A model generated the notes under the pieces. The model worked only from the letters and a program-made list of their open reading frames with translations. It was not told the DNA's origin and did not search any database. From Micrococcales bacterium (GTDB lineage Bacteria; Actinomycetota; Actinomycetes; Actinomycetales; Microbacteriaceae), in NCBI GenBank assembly GCA_017306245.1, contig JAFKIY010000007.1, positions 1 to 64,000 on the forward strand: a DNA stretch of 64,000 nucleotides. Reading direction: 5' to 3'. Position numbers and translations under genes: made by a program. Of the stretch, positions 43,635 through 50,955 are shown piece by piece. How positions within the stretch are numbered: the stretch's first letter is position 1; every line of letters begins with the position of its first letter.

Positions 43635-44534
43635 ATGCCTCGGATTCCCGTCCCGATAGGCGTGCTTTCCGCATCCTTCACGACACGCCAAGGGCGCGCG
43701 GCCGGCCTTGGTAAGCACCGAATGCGTGGCACAGATCTCGACAAGCCGTTTCATGGCATCCGCACCATCGGTCCTGCGACCACGATTGACGAACTCGCGC
43801 GGGCATTCCAGCAGGGTGCAACAGAATTCGCGTTCTTCTGCGGCATCACTGCCGCGATGATCCTTCGAGTTCCACTGCCGCAGCGCCACGAGCAATCACG
43901 GCTTTTGCATGTCGCCGTCCCGGCGCCTCGTCGAGCGCCGAAAGCTCGCGGCACGATCGGCCACAAGTTCCACATCAGAGACGACGAGGTGCGTGAGTGG
44001 CACGGGCTGCGGGTTACGACGCCGGAACGCACCTGGTGCGACCTTGCCTCGACCCTGTCGGTTCCCGACCTCGTCGCCGCGGGAGATTTTCTGGTCCACC
44101 ATCGGCTCCCGTTCACTACAACCGAGCGCCTCAAAGAGGCGGTCGCGGGTTACGCTGGCCGCCGCGGCAAGCCCGCATTGCGTGCCGCCCTCCCGCTTCT
44201 CAATGCCCGATCCGAGTCCCGGCGCGAGTCGCTCCTCCGCGTTCTCATCGTGACCGCGGGCATTCCGGGCGTCGCGGCAAACCAGTGGATCACGACATCC
44301 GGCGGCTACAGGTACCGAGGTGACCTCGTCATCCGCGAGAAGAAGGTCGTGATCGAGTACCAAAGCCGCTTCCACGACGAGTCGAAGGAGTTCCGCGCGG
44401 ACATGACGCGGATCTCGCGACTCGAAGCCGACCGCTGGTTCGTGATGCAGGTCAACAACGACGACCTGAGCAACCCGCGCGAACTGGCGGAGCGCATCCG
44501 CACTGTGCTCCGTGGTCGTCTGAGCGTGGCGTGA
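43635..44534 (+). CDS. DUF559-like / AbiEi-like endonuclease-fold protein
   Basis: 299 residues. The N-terminal half has an AbiEi-like pattern (ELARAFQQGATEFAFFCGITAAMI, a conserved HGLRVTTPERTWCDLASTL). The C-terminal part carries a Vsr/DUF559-like nuclease pattern: YRGDLVIREKKVVIEYQSRFHDES then WFVMQVNNDDLSNPRELAERI, with Asp and Glu in the expected order. Function is unknown; such single genes are very common in actinobacterial genomes. It is flanked on both sides by long inverted repeats; its stop codon is the first triplet of the downstream repeat. Confidence 0.65.
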   Translation: MPRIPVPIGVLSASFTTRQGRAAGLGKHRMRGTDLDKPFHGIRTIGPATTIDELARAFQQGATEFAFFCGITAAMILRVPLPQRHEQSRLLHVAVPAPRRAPKARGTIGHKFHIRDDEVREWHGLRVTTPERTWCDLASTLSVPDLVAAGDFLVHHRLPFTTTERLKEAVAGYAGRRGKPALRAALPLLNARSESRRESLLRVLIVTAGIPGVAANQWITTSGGYRYRGDLVIREKKVVIEYQSRFHDESKEFRADMTRISRLEADRWFVMQVNNDDLSNPRELAERIRTVLRGRLSVA

Positions 44535-44588
44535 GTTGCGAGTTTCGGCCCTTCGCGCGCGCAGGGAAGGGCACAAACTCGCAACTCA
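44532..44588. terminator. Long inverted repeat overlapping the DUF559-like stop codon
   Basis: TGAGTTGCGAGTTTCGGCCC (44532-44551) continues to CTTC and pairs with GAAGGGCACAAACTCGCAACTCA (44566-44588) at 21 of 23 positions. The stop codon TGA of the DUF559-like gene is the first triplet of the left arm. It should act as its terminator. Confidence 0.65.
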
Positions 44589-44692
44589 GGGGATGTGCGA
44601 CGGGTAAGGGCGCGGGGTCAACCGGTCGGTGGATGCGGAATCCCACCGGATGATCGCTACCGCGCGCGACCGGCGGCGACCACGATGGTGGC

Positions 44693-45577
44693 ATGACAAA
44701 CTCTGACAACGTCGTGAGCGTGACCGACCTCCGCAAGAACTATGGCGGCGTGACGGGGCTCGACGGCGTGACCTTCGACATCCGCCGCGGCGAAACGTTC
44801 GCCCTGCTCGGGCCGAACGGCGCCGGCAAATCCACCACGATCGAAATCCTGGAAGGCTACCGCGACCGCACGAGCGGCGACGCGAGCGTGCTCGGCGTCG
44901 ACCCGCAACGGGGAGGCATCGACTGGAAAGCACGGATCGGCATCGTCCTGCAAAGTACGGGCGAAAGTGGCAACGTGACCGTCCAGGAGCAGCTAACCCA
45001 CTTCGCCGGTTACTACCCGAATCCCCGCGATATCAACGAAGTTATTGACGCCGTGGGCCTCAGGGAAAAGGCGAAGACCCGCATCGGCAAGCTTTCCGGT
45101 GGTCAGCGTCGGCGCGTGGATGTCGCCCTCGGCATCATCGGACGCCCCGAACTCCTGTTCCTGGACGAGCCCACCACGGGATTCGACCCTGAGGCGCGCC
45201 GGCAGTTCTGGACGCTCATCGACGGCCTGAAAGCCGACGGCACGAGCATCCTGCTCACGACCCACTACCTCGACGAGGCCGCCCACCTCGCCGACCGCGC
45301 GGCGGTCATCAACGGCGGCCGCATCGTCGACATGGGCACGATCGGCGAGATCGGCGGCTCGGAAGCCCGCGTGCCGGTCGTCCGCTGGAACGACGGCGGC
45401 ACGAAACGGGAGCAGCGCACGCACGAACCCGCGGCGCTCGTCGCGCACCTTCGCACCGACCTGGGCGGGGAACCGGACGGCCTCGAAGTCATCCGCCCCA
45501 GCCTGGAAGACATCTATCTGGACCTCGTCGGCGCGAGTCGCGCCGACGCACTCACCACAGAGGCGGCACTCGCATGA
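44693..45577 (+). CDS. ABC exporter, ATP-binding subunit (drug/antibiotic type)
   Basis: 294 residues. Walker A GPNGAGKST, Q-loop IVLQSTGESG, signature LSGGQRRRV, Walker B LLFLDEPTTGFD, switch His in LLTTHYLDEA. The DrrA/CcmA-like class, pairing with an ABC-2 permease. The permease gene overlaps by ATGA, then a two-component system follows: a classic export unit where the kinase senses and regulates the pump. Substrate unknown. Confidence 0.92.
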   Translation: MTNSDNVVSVTDLRKNYGGVTGLDGVTFDIRRGETFALLGPNGAGKSTTIEILEGYRDRTSGDASVLGVDPQRGGIDWKARIGIVLQSTGESGNVTVQEQLTHFAGYYPNPRDINEVIDAVGLREKAKTRIGKLSGGQRRRVDVALGIIGRPELLFLDEPTTGFDPEARRQFWTLIDGLKADGTSILLTTHYLDEAAHLADRAAVINGGRIVDMGTIGEIGGSEARVPVVRWNDGGTKREQRTHEPAALVAHLRTDLGGEPDGLEVIRPSLEDIYLDLVGASRADALTTEAALA

Positions 45578-46482
45578 GCAACACAACCAACACGCCCACC
45601 GCCAGCACGTCAACTGGCGTCGCGCCAGGCTCGACCGGCACCGCGAGCGCGCAGCACACCGACACGCTCGGCCGCGCCATCCGACTCGGCATCTCCCGCA
45701 TCGGCTACGAACTGAAGGTGTACGCCCGCCAGGGCGACTCCGTGTTCTTCACATTCCTGTTCCCGATCCTCATGCTCTCGATCTTCGCGGTCGCGTTCAG
45801 CGGCATGGGCAACCTCGGCGCAGCGCCCGACGGCACGGGCGGCATCTCCTGGGCGGCGTACTACCTGCCCGGGATGATCGCGGCCGGCATGCTGCTGAGC
45901 GGCGTGCAGAACCTCGGCGTCGACATCGCCACCGAGAAGGGGGACGGCACGCTCAAGCGCCTCGGCGGATCCCCGCTGCCGGTGATCTCCTACTTCATCG
46001 GCAAAATCGGCATGGTGTTTTTGAGCGCCATTGTGCAGGCGGGGCTCATCCTCCTGGTCGCGCGCGTCGGTTTCAACGTCGAGCTGCCGACCGATCCGGA
46101 CAAGTGGCTGCTGTTCGCGTGGGTGTTCCTCCTCGGCGTCATCACGAGCTGCGTGCTCGGGATCGCCCTCTCGGCGCTCCCGCGCAGCGGCAAGAGCGCA
46201 ACGGCGGTCGTCATCCCGATCGTGCTTCTGCTGCAGTTCATCTCGGGCGTGTACCTGCAGTTCACGATGCTGCCCGAGTGGTTGCAGAACTTCGCAAGCG
46301 TGTTCCCGCTCAAGTGGATGGCGCAGGGCATGCGCGCAGTGTTCCTGCCCGAATCCTTCGCCACGCTCGAACAGGGCGGCACGTGGAACCTTCCGTGGGT
46401 GGCGATCATCATGGGCGTGTGGTTCGTGGTGGGGCTCCTGCTCACCCGGATGACGTTCCGCTGGATCCGCAAAGACACCTGA
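45574..46482 (+). CDS. ABC-2 type permease of the exporter
   Basis: 302 residues. A polar Thr/Ser-rich start of about 25 residues, then six TM segments of the ABC-2 family: FFTFLFPILMLSIFAVAFSGM, YYLPGMIAAGMLLSGVQNLGV, and the VFPLKWMAQGMRAVFLPESFATLE conserved loop before the last helix. It forms the membrane part of the exporter with the upstream ATPase. Confidence 0.9.
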   Translation: MSNTTNTPTASTSTGVAPGSTGTASAQHTDTLGRAIRLGISRIGYELKVYARQGDSVFFTFLFPILMLSIFAVAFSGMGNLGAAPDGTGGISWAAYYLPGMIAAGMLLSGVQNLGVDIATEKGDGTLKRLGGSPLPVISYFIGKIGMVFLSAIVQAGLILLVARVGFNVELPTDPDKWLLFAWVFLLGVITSCVLGIALSALPRSGKSATAVVIPIVLLLQFISGVYLQFTMLPEWLQNFASVFPLKWMAQGMRAVFLPESFATLEQGGTWNLPWVAIIMGVWFVVGLLLTRMTFRWIRKDT

Positions 46483-46506
46483 GCCGCAATCAGGGAGAAT
46501 CGACTG

Positions 46507-47658
46507 ATGGAGAACCCGAAGTGGTGGCATGTGGCGGTGGGAGTCGTCACCGTCGTGCTCACCGTGATGCTCTTCTTCATCGAGAATCTCAGCCCGGTGC
46601 GGATCGTGGGTGCGCTTGCGGCGCTCGCCGTGTTCGCCGTCAGCTGGTACACGATCGGGAGGCTCGCGTGGACGCGCCGCTGGGCCGCCGTCGCGTTCCT
46701 CGTCATCATGATCGTGAGCGCCGGGGTCGCGTCAAGCTTCTACCCGGCGATGGCGGTCATCCAGTGCGTCGCGTTCCCGTTGGTCTGGGTGATCACGCGG
46801 GAGTTGCGTGACGCCATCCTCGCGAACATCGCCCTGGCCCTGGCGGTGGGCATCGGGCTCGCGAACAGTTTCGGGCTCACCCCGGAGTCGGCGCTGCAGG
46901 CGGCATTCACGGCAGCGCTGTCCCTCGGCTTCAGCATCGCCCTCGGATTGTGGATCACCCGCATCTTCGACCTCGCCGCGGAACGGCAGGAACTCATCGA
47001 CGACCTCCGCGCCGCTCAGGGTCAGCTCGCAGCGATGCACAGGGACGCCGGCGTCACGAGCGAACGGGAACGTCTTTCCCGGGAACTGCACGACACGATC
47101 GCGCAAAGCCTCACCGGGCTCGTCATGCTCGTGCAGGGCGCGCGCCGCGACCTGGATGCCGGCGACAGCGAGGCGGCGAAGGCCGCACTCGCCATGATCG
47201 AGGAGAACACACGGGAGACGCTCGTGGAGACGCGCTCGCTCGTCGCATCCGGAGCAGCCGTAGAGGTGCCGGGCGGATTCGTCCCCGCGCTTCACCGACT
47301 CGCGGAGCGCTTCGAACGGGAAACCGGGGTGAGCGTTTCGGTGGCGGCGAACGACATCCCCGCGCTCGACCGCGGAAGCGAAGTGGTGCTGCTGCGGTGC
47401 ACGCAGGAGGCACTCGCGAACATCCGGAAGCACGCGAATGCGGACACCGTGACGCTCACGGCAACGGGGAACGGCCGCGACGTGGAGTTGCGTGTCGCCG
47501 ACGACGGCGTGGGGTTCCGGGATGGCCAGAACAGCGGAGGTTTCGGGCTCGCCGGAATGCGCGAGCGGCTCGCCCTCGTCGACGGCTCCCTCGACGTGGA
47601 AACCAGCGACGACGGCACGGTCCTCACCGCGCGGGTGCCCGCCGTGGTGCCGGCATGA
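46507..47658 (+). CDS. Sensor histidine kinase, NarX/DesK type
   Basis: 383 residues. Six short TM segments (about 10-160), then a HisKA_3 domain with the phospho-accepting His in LSRELHDTIAQSLTGLVMLVQGA, and a HATPase domain: CTQEALANIRKHANADTVT (N box) and VADDGVGFRDGQNSGGFGLAGMRERLALV (G boxes). It phosphorylates the response regulator encoded with ATGA overlap downstream. No large sensor loop exists, so it probably senses within the membrane. Confidence 0.93.
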   Translation: MENPKWWHVAVGVVTVVLTVMLFFIENLSPVRIVGALAALAVFAVSWYTIGRLAWTRRWAAVAFLVIMIVSAGVASSFYPAMAVIQCVAFPLVWVITRELRDAILANIALALAVGIGLANSFGLTPESALQAAFTAALSLGFSIALGLWITRIFDLAAERQELIDDLRAAQGQLAAMHRDAGVTSERERLSRELHDTIAQSLTGLVMLVQGARRDLDAGDSEAAKAALAMIEENTRETLVETRSLVASGAAVEVPGGFVPALHRLAERFERETGVSVSVAANDIPALDRGSEVVLLRCTQEALANIRKHANADTVTLTATGNGRDVELRVADDGVGFRDGQNSGGFGLAGMRERLALVDGSLDVETSDDGTVLTARVPAVVPA

Positions 47659-48278
47659 GCCGCACGCGCATCCTCGTGGCCGACGACCACCCGGTGGTGC
47701 GCGGGGGAATCGTGGCGCTCCTCGGCACGGCGGATGACCTGGACGTCGTGGGTGAAGCCGCCGACGGCCTCGAGGCGGTTCGTCTCGCGCTCGAGCTGGA
47801 GCCGGATGTCGTCCTCATGGACCTGCGCATGCCCGGCATCGACGGGGACGAAGCGACCGCGCGGATCCTCGCCGAGCGGCCCGGCATCCGAGTGCTCGTG
47901 CTCACCACCTACGAGAGCGACGACAGCATCCTTACCGCAATCGAGGCGGGCGCGAGCGGGTACCTGCTGAAGGCGGCGCCACAGGAAGAGCTGCTCGCCG
48001 GCATCCGCTCCGTCGCGCGCGGCGAAGTCGCGCTCGCACCGCGCATCGCCGCGATACTCGTGAACCGGGTGCAGCGGCCCGCCGCGCCGAGCCTCAGCCC
48101 CCGCGAAACCGAGGTGCTGAAACTTGTGGCGCAGGGCCGCAGCAACCCGGCGATCGCGAGCGAACTGTTCCTCTCCGAAGCGACCGTGAAGACGCACCTG
48201 CTGCACGCGTTCGAGAAACTCGAAGTCAATGACCGTACGCGCGCGGTGACGAGGGCGATGGAGTTGGGGCTGCTCTGA
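47655..48278 (+). CDS. NarL/LuxR-type response regulator
   Basis: 207 residues. The receiver domain has acidic pair DD (10-11), phospho-Asp56 in VVLMDLRMPG, and the switch Thr/Lys downstream. The C-terminal LuxR helix-turn-helix is LSPRETEVLKLVAQGRSNPAIASELFLSEATVKTHLLHAFEKL. Partner of the upstream kinase; most likely controls the exporter operon. It is followed by a long bidirectional hairpin. Confidence 0.94.
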   Translation: MSRTRILVADDHPVVRGGIVALLGTADDLDVVGEAADGLEAVRLALELEPDVVLMDLRMPGIDGDEATARILAERPGIRVLVLTTYESDDSILTAIEAGASGYLLKAAPQEELLAGIRSVARGEVALAPRIAAILVNRVQRPAAPSLSPRETEVLKLVAQGRSNPAIASELFLSEATVKTHLLHAFEKLEVNDRTRAVTRAMELGLL

Positions 48279-48300
48279 ACTGGCTCCTGTTGGGGAGTCC

Positions 48301-48383
48301 GGTTCTGTAGAAAAAGGGTGTGCCGGCTCCGCCCATGGATGCCCGCCGAACCCCGAGCCGGCACACCCTTTTTCTACAGAACC
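48301..48383. terminator. 29-bp perfect inverted repeat, bidirectional terminator
   Basis: The arms 48301-48329 and 48355-48383 are exact complements over 29 bp: GGTTCTGTAGAAAAAGGG... then the mirrored CCCTTTTTCTACAGAACC, with a 25-base loop. T/A runs of five lie inside each arm. It sits between the converging response-regulator and murB genes. It is the longest perfect hairpin found in the window. Confidence 0.8.
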
Positions 48384-48435
48384 GCCCGCCATGACACATC
48401 CGCGGTGCCGGGCACAGTGCAGTGGAGGTTGGCGG

Positions 48436-49488
48436 CTAAAGGGTGAGGCCGACGAACTGGGGCTCGGGCTGCAGCAGGATGCCGAACCGGTTCATGACCT
48501 GCAGGTGAATGTAGCGGGCCAGTTCGGCGATGTCGTTCGCGGTGGCGCCGCCGCGGTTCGTGAGCGCAAGCGTGTGCTTGGAGCTCACGGCAGCACGCGA
48601 TCCGGGCAGGGCGAAGCCGCGGGAGATACCGCTGCGTTCGATGAGCCACGCGGCGCTCAACTTCACGTCGGACTCTGGCGCGTCCGGGTCGAGGATCCAG
48701 CGCGGGGCATCCCGCGGCAGGCTGCGCGCGAAATTCTCTGCCACGATCGGGTTCGTGAAGAACGATCCGGCGCTCACCGAATCGGGGTCGTCGGGGTCCA
48801 GCACCATGCCCTTCGACGCGCGCAGCCCGAGAACGGCGCTGCGCACATCCGCAAGCGGCACCCGTTCGCCGACCGGCACGTCGAGCGCCGCCGCGAGCTG
48901 GTCGTAGGCGATCGGGGCGCTCAGTTCGCTCTCGCTCAGGTGCAGGTCGAGGGACAGCACGACGCCGCGGCGCCCCCGTTTGAGCGATGAGGTGCGGTAG
49001 CCGAGCTCCAGGGCGGATGCGGGAAGCGTGACGCGCTCCCCACTCGCCTCGTCGAGGAAGTCCACCGACACGAGAACCTCGGAGAGCTCCTGGCCGTACG
49101 CGCCAATGTTTTGCATGGGGGCGGCGCCCGCAGAACCGGGGATTCCGGACAGCGCCTCGATGCCGGACAGACGGTGCTCGACCGCGTGGGCGACCACGGC
49201 ATCCCAGGGTTCGCCGGCGAGGACGCGCAGGATCGTCTGGCCCCCCGCCGCATCCACCTGGTCGATGCCGCGCGAGAGCACCCGGATGACCGTGCCGTCG
49301 AAGCCTTCGTCCGCCACGAGGAGGTTTGAGCCACCACCGAGTGCGAACCACGGCTCGCGGCGCGACCAGGTGTCGAGCGTCGCCTCGACCAAATCCACGG
49401 TGTTGCCCGGCGAGAGCAGTTCGCGCGCGGCGCCACCCACGTGCAGCGTCGTGAGCTCGGAGAGTGGCTGCGACGACTTCTCGGTCAT
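48436..49488 (-). CDS. murB: UDP-N-acetylenolpyruvoylglucosamine reductase
   Basis: 350 residues. FAD-binding: TTLHVGGAARELL, FALGGGSNLLVADEGFDGTVIRV, and GIEALSGIPGSAGAAPMQNIGAYGQEL (catalytic loop). The later signature GMVLDPDDPDSVSAGSFFTNPIV has the conserved catalytic Ser. It reduces the enolpyruvyl group to D-lactate in UDP-MurNAc synthesis. The ATG overlaps the hadB-like stop (ATGA), so it belongs to the MaoC-MaoC-murB operon. Confidence 0.96.
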   Translation of the reverse strand: MTEKSSQPLSELTTLHVGGAARELLSPGNTVDLVEATLDTWSRREPWFALGGGSNLLVADEGFDGTVIRVLSRGIDQVDAAGGQTILRVLAGEPWDAVVAHAVEHRLSGIEALSGIPGSAGAAPMQNIGAYGQELSEVLVSVDFLDEASGERVTLPASALELGYRTSSLKRGRRGVVLSLDLHLSESELSAPIAYDQLAAALDVPVGERVPLADVRSAVLGLRASKGMVLDPDDPDSVSAGSFFTNPIVAENFARSLPRDAPRWILDPDAPESDVKLSAAWLIERSGISRGFALPGSRAAVSSKHTLALTNRGGATANDIAELARYIHLQVMNRFGILLQPEPQFVGLTL

Positions 49489-49958
49489 AGGCGGATGCGC
49501 AGCTGGGCTTTGCCCAGCACGGTTTCGTCCTCGAACGTGACGGTGAGGTCGATTCTGGCGCTGTCGTCGTCGACGGCGCCGACCTTGGCGACCACGCGCA
49601 CGAGTGCGCCATCCGTCGCGTCCACGAGCACCGGGCGGGTGAAGCGCACCTGGTAGTCGACCACGCGGCCGGGGTCGCCGAGCCAGTCGATGACGGGTTG
49701 TGCGGCGATGCCCATGGTGAGCATCCCGTGGGCGAGCACGCCGGGCAGGCCGACGCTCGTGGCGACGTCGTCGCGGTAGTGGATGGGGTTGAAGTCACCG
49801 GAGGCACCTGCGTACCGCACGAGCGAATCGCGCGTGAGGTGGAAGTCGCGCTCGGCGACGATGTCTCCAACGGTCAGATCCCCGTGAGGGGTCCCATTCG
49901 GCCCTTCGTAGGGTGCAGGAAGGGCACTTTCGGACCCCTCACGGCCTGCGGGGCTCAT
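49485..49958 (-). CDS. MaoC-like dehydratase, hadB-type
   Basis: 157 residues, hotdog fold. The catalytic motif is YAGASGDFNPIHYRDDVA (Asp and His of the hydratase site), with LPGVLAHGMLTMGIAAQ following. It is HadB-like, pairing with the upstream HadA-like subunit in (3R)-hydroxyacyl hydration. The first about 28 residues (GREGSESALPAPYEGPNG) are encoded by a long inverted repeat, unlike any part of the family. The ATG overlaps the upstream stop (ATGA), supporting this start. Confidence 0.85.
   Translation of the reverse strand: MSPAGREGSESALPAPYEGPNGTPHGDLTVGDIVAERDFHLTRDSLVRYAGASGDFNPIHYRDDVATSVGLPGVLAHGMLTMGIAAQPVIDWLGDPGRVVDYQVRFTRPVLVDATDGALVRVVAKVGAVDDDSARIDLTVTFEDETVLGKAQLRIRL
49884..49942. 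repeat. Inverted repeat within the start of the hadB-like gene
   Basis: GTGAGGGGTCC...GGCCCTTC (49884-49907) pairs with GAAGGGCAC...GGACCCCTCAC (49919-49942) except in a short middle section. It shares the GAGGGGTCC/GGGCAC words with the repeat at 43522-43578. Here it lies in the 5' coding region of the hadB-like gene, where the RNA hairpin could slow translation after the coupled start. Confidence 0.65.
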
Positions 49959-50401
49959 TCGTCACCCCGTACTACGAGGGTGGATGTCGCGGTCACGACG
50001 TGCTTGCCTGCCTCGTCCACGATGACCGAGTCCGAGGTAACCATGCTGTGTCCGCCGAGGGATTTGACGCTTGTGACGGTGAGCGTTGCGGTGAGTTCGT
50101 CGCCGGCGACGATGGGGCGCGTGTACGTGAATCTTTGGTCGCCGTGAACGACACGGGTGAAGTCGATGCCGGCATCCGGTTCGGCGAGGAGCTGGGCGAG
50201 GGTGCGTTCCTGCACGACAATGGGGAACGTCGGCGGGGCGACAACATCCGTGTATCCGGCGGCGATGGCTGAATCCGGATCATGGTTGATGGGGTTTTCG
50301 GAGAACACGGCGCGGGCGAATTCGCGCACTTTCTCGCGGCCGACCAGGTAGGGCGCGGCCGGGGGGAATTCACGTCCGGCGATGTCAGGGTTCACTGCCA
50401 T
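49955..50401 (-). CDS. MaoC-like N-terminal dehydratase subunit, hadA-type
   Basis: 148 residues. The FAS1-like dehydratase pattern VGREKVREFARAVFSENPINHDPDSAIAAGYTDVVAPPTFPIVV and VVHGDQRFTYTRPIVAGDELTATLTV matches HadA, which provides substrate specificity to the dimer. It is first of three coupled genes, hadA-hadB-murB. A long inverted repeat stands 19 bp upstream of the ATG. The conserved neighbour rpmG is not seen in the window. Confidence 0.88.
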   Translation of the reverse strand: MAVNPDIAGREFPPAAPYLVGREKVREFARAVFSENPINHDPDSAIAAGYTDVVAPPTFPIVVQERTLAQLLAEPDAGIDFTRVVHGDQRFTYTRPIVAGDELTATLTVTSVKSLGGHSMVTSDSVIVDEAGKHVVTATSTLVVRGDE

Positions 50402-50419
50402 CCGCCCATCCTCTCATGT

Positions 50420-50482
50420 CCGCGAGTGTGCACTTGTGGTCGTTTTCATCGCTCCAGAACCGCCACAAGTGCACACTCGCGG
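50420..50482. repeat. 20-bp perfect inverted repeat upstream of hadA
   Basis: CCGCGAGTGTGCACTTGTGG (50420-50439) and CCACAAGTGCACACTCGCGG (50463-50482) are exact complements around a 23-base loop. It lies between the terminator of the small gene and the ATG of the hadA-like gene, on the minus strand. It may terminate read-through or be part of a hadA leader. Confidence 0.7.
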
Positions 50483-50499
50483 GGGGTCGTGGGGAAAGA

Positions 50500-50535
50500 C
50501 GAAGCCCCGGTCACCGTGCGGTGGTCGGGGCTTCG
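50500..50535 (-). terminator. Terminator of the 27-residue gene
   Basis: On the minus strand CGAAGCCCCGACCACC and GGTGACCGGGGCTTCG form a 16-bp stem with two mismatches and a four-base loop, followed by TCTTTCC. It starts 26 bp after the small gene's stop codon (50562). Confidence 0.75.
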
Positions 50536-50561
50536 CTGGGGGGATTACGTCAGTGCGCTGC

Positions 50562-50645
50562 CTACTGGCAGCTGTCGCACTGCAGAAGATCCATTGGGTC
50601 GACGGGAACTGAGTAACCGCCAACGCTGTCGGTGTCGTTCTCCAT
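50562..50645 (-). CDS. 27-residue peptide ending in Cys-x-x-Cys
   Basis: A 28-codon frame with ATG at 50645. The SD AGGAGG (50656-50651) lies five bases upstream, the strongest in the area. The peptide begins MENDTDSVGG, has SVPVDP in the middle, and ends MDLLQCDSCQ, giving a CxxC pair next to the last residue. It has no signal peptide or TM segment. A promoter (50748-50719) and an intrinsic terminator (50535-50500) bracket it, so it is a single-gene unit. I do not recognise a characterised family. It might be a metal- or thiol-linked regulator or a modified peptide precursor; no modification gene is nearby. Confidence 0.7.
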   Translation of the reverse strand: MENDTDSVGGYSVPVDPMDLLQCDSCQ

Positions 50646-50718
50646 GGTGACCTCCTAAGTCTGTATTTGAAAACCGGAAACTGGATAGGAACCAATTCCG
50701 GTCCCCACGTGGTGTCCT

Positions 50719-50748
50719 ACTATATAACGGGAATCACACCTGTGTCAT
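50719..50748 (-). promoter_or_regulatory. Promoter of the 27-residue gene
   Basis: On the minus strand -35 ATGACA (50748-50743), spacer 18 bp, -10 TATAGT (50724-50719). It predicts a leader of about 65 bases with an ACCGGAA...TTCCGGT hairpin (about 50702-50673). The palindrome CTACATGTAG (50753-50762) touches the -35 box and may be an operator. Confidence 0.55.
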
Positions 50749-50836
50749 TCCCCTACATGTAGTGTTTTCGGCGTGTCGCGAACTTTTTTCCAGAATACGC
50801 GGCGCCACCGACATTAGGGGCGGCACGCAACCCGGA

Positions 50837-50866
50837 TTGCGGCCTGCCAGCCCTGTCTCGGATAGT
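50837..50866 (+). promoter_or_regulatory. Possible promoter of the GntR-fusion gene
   Basis: TTGCGG (50837-50842), an 18-bp spacer and GATAGT (50861-50866), about 90 bp upstream of the TTG start at 50956. The match is fair. The remaining gap (50646-50955) otherwise holds only the opposing promoter. Confidence 0.35.
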
Positions 50867-50955
50867 GTTTTGATTCAGGGTTCCCTGGCCGTCCTCACAA
50901 GTGCATCCCCTCCCGCTGACGATGGGGAACCGAGACAAGCAGAGCGGAGCCAAAG

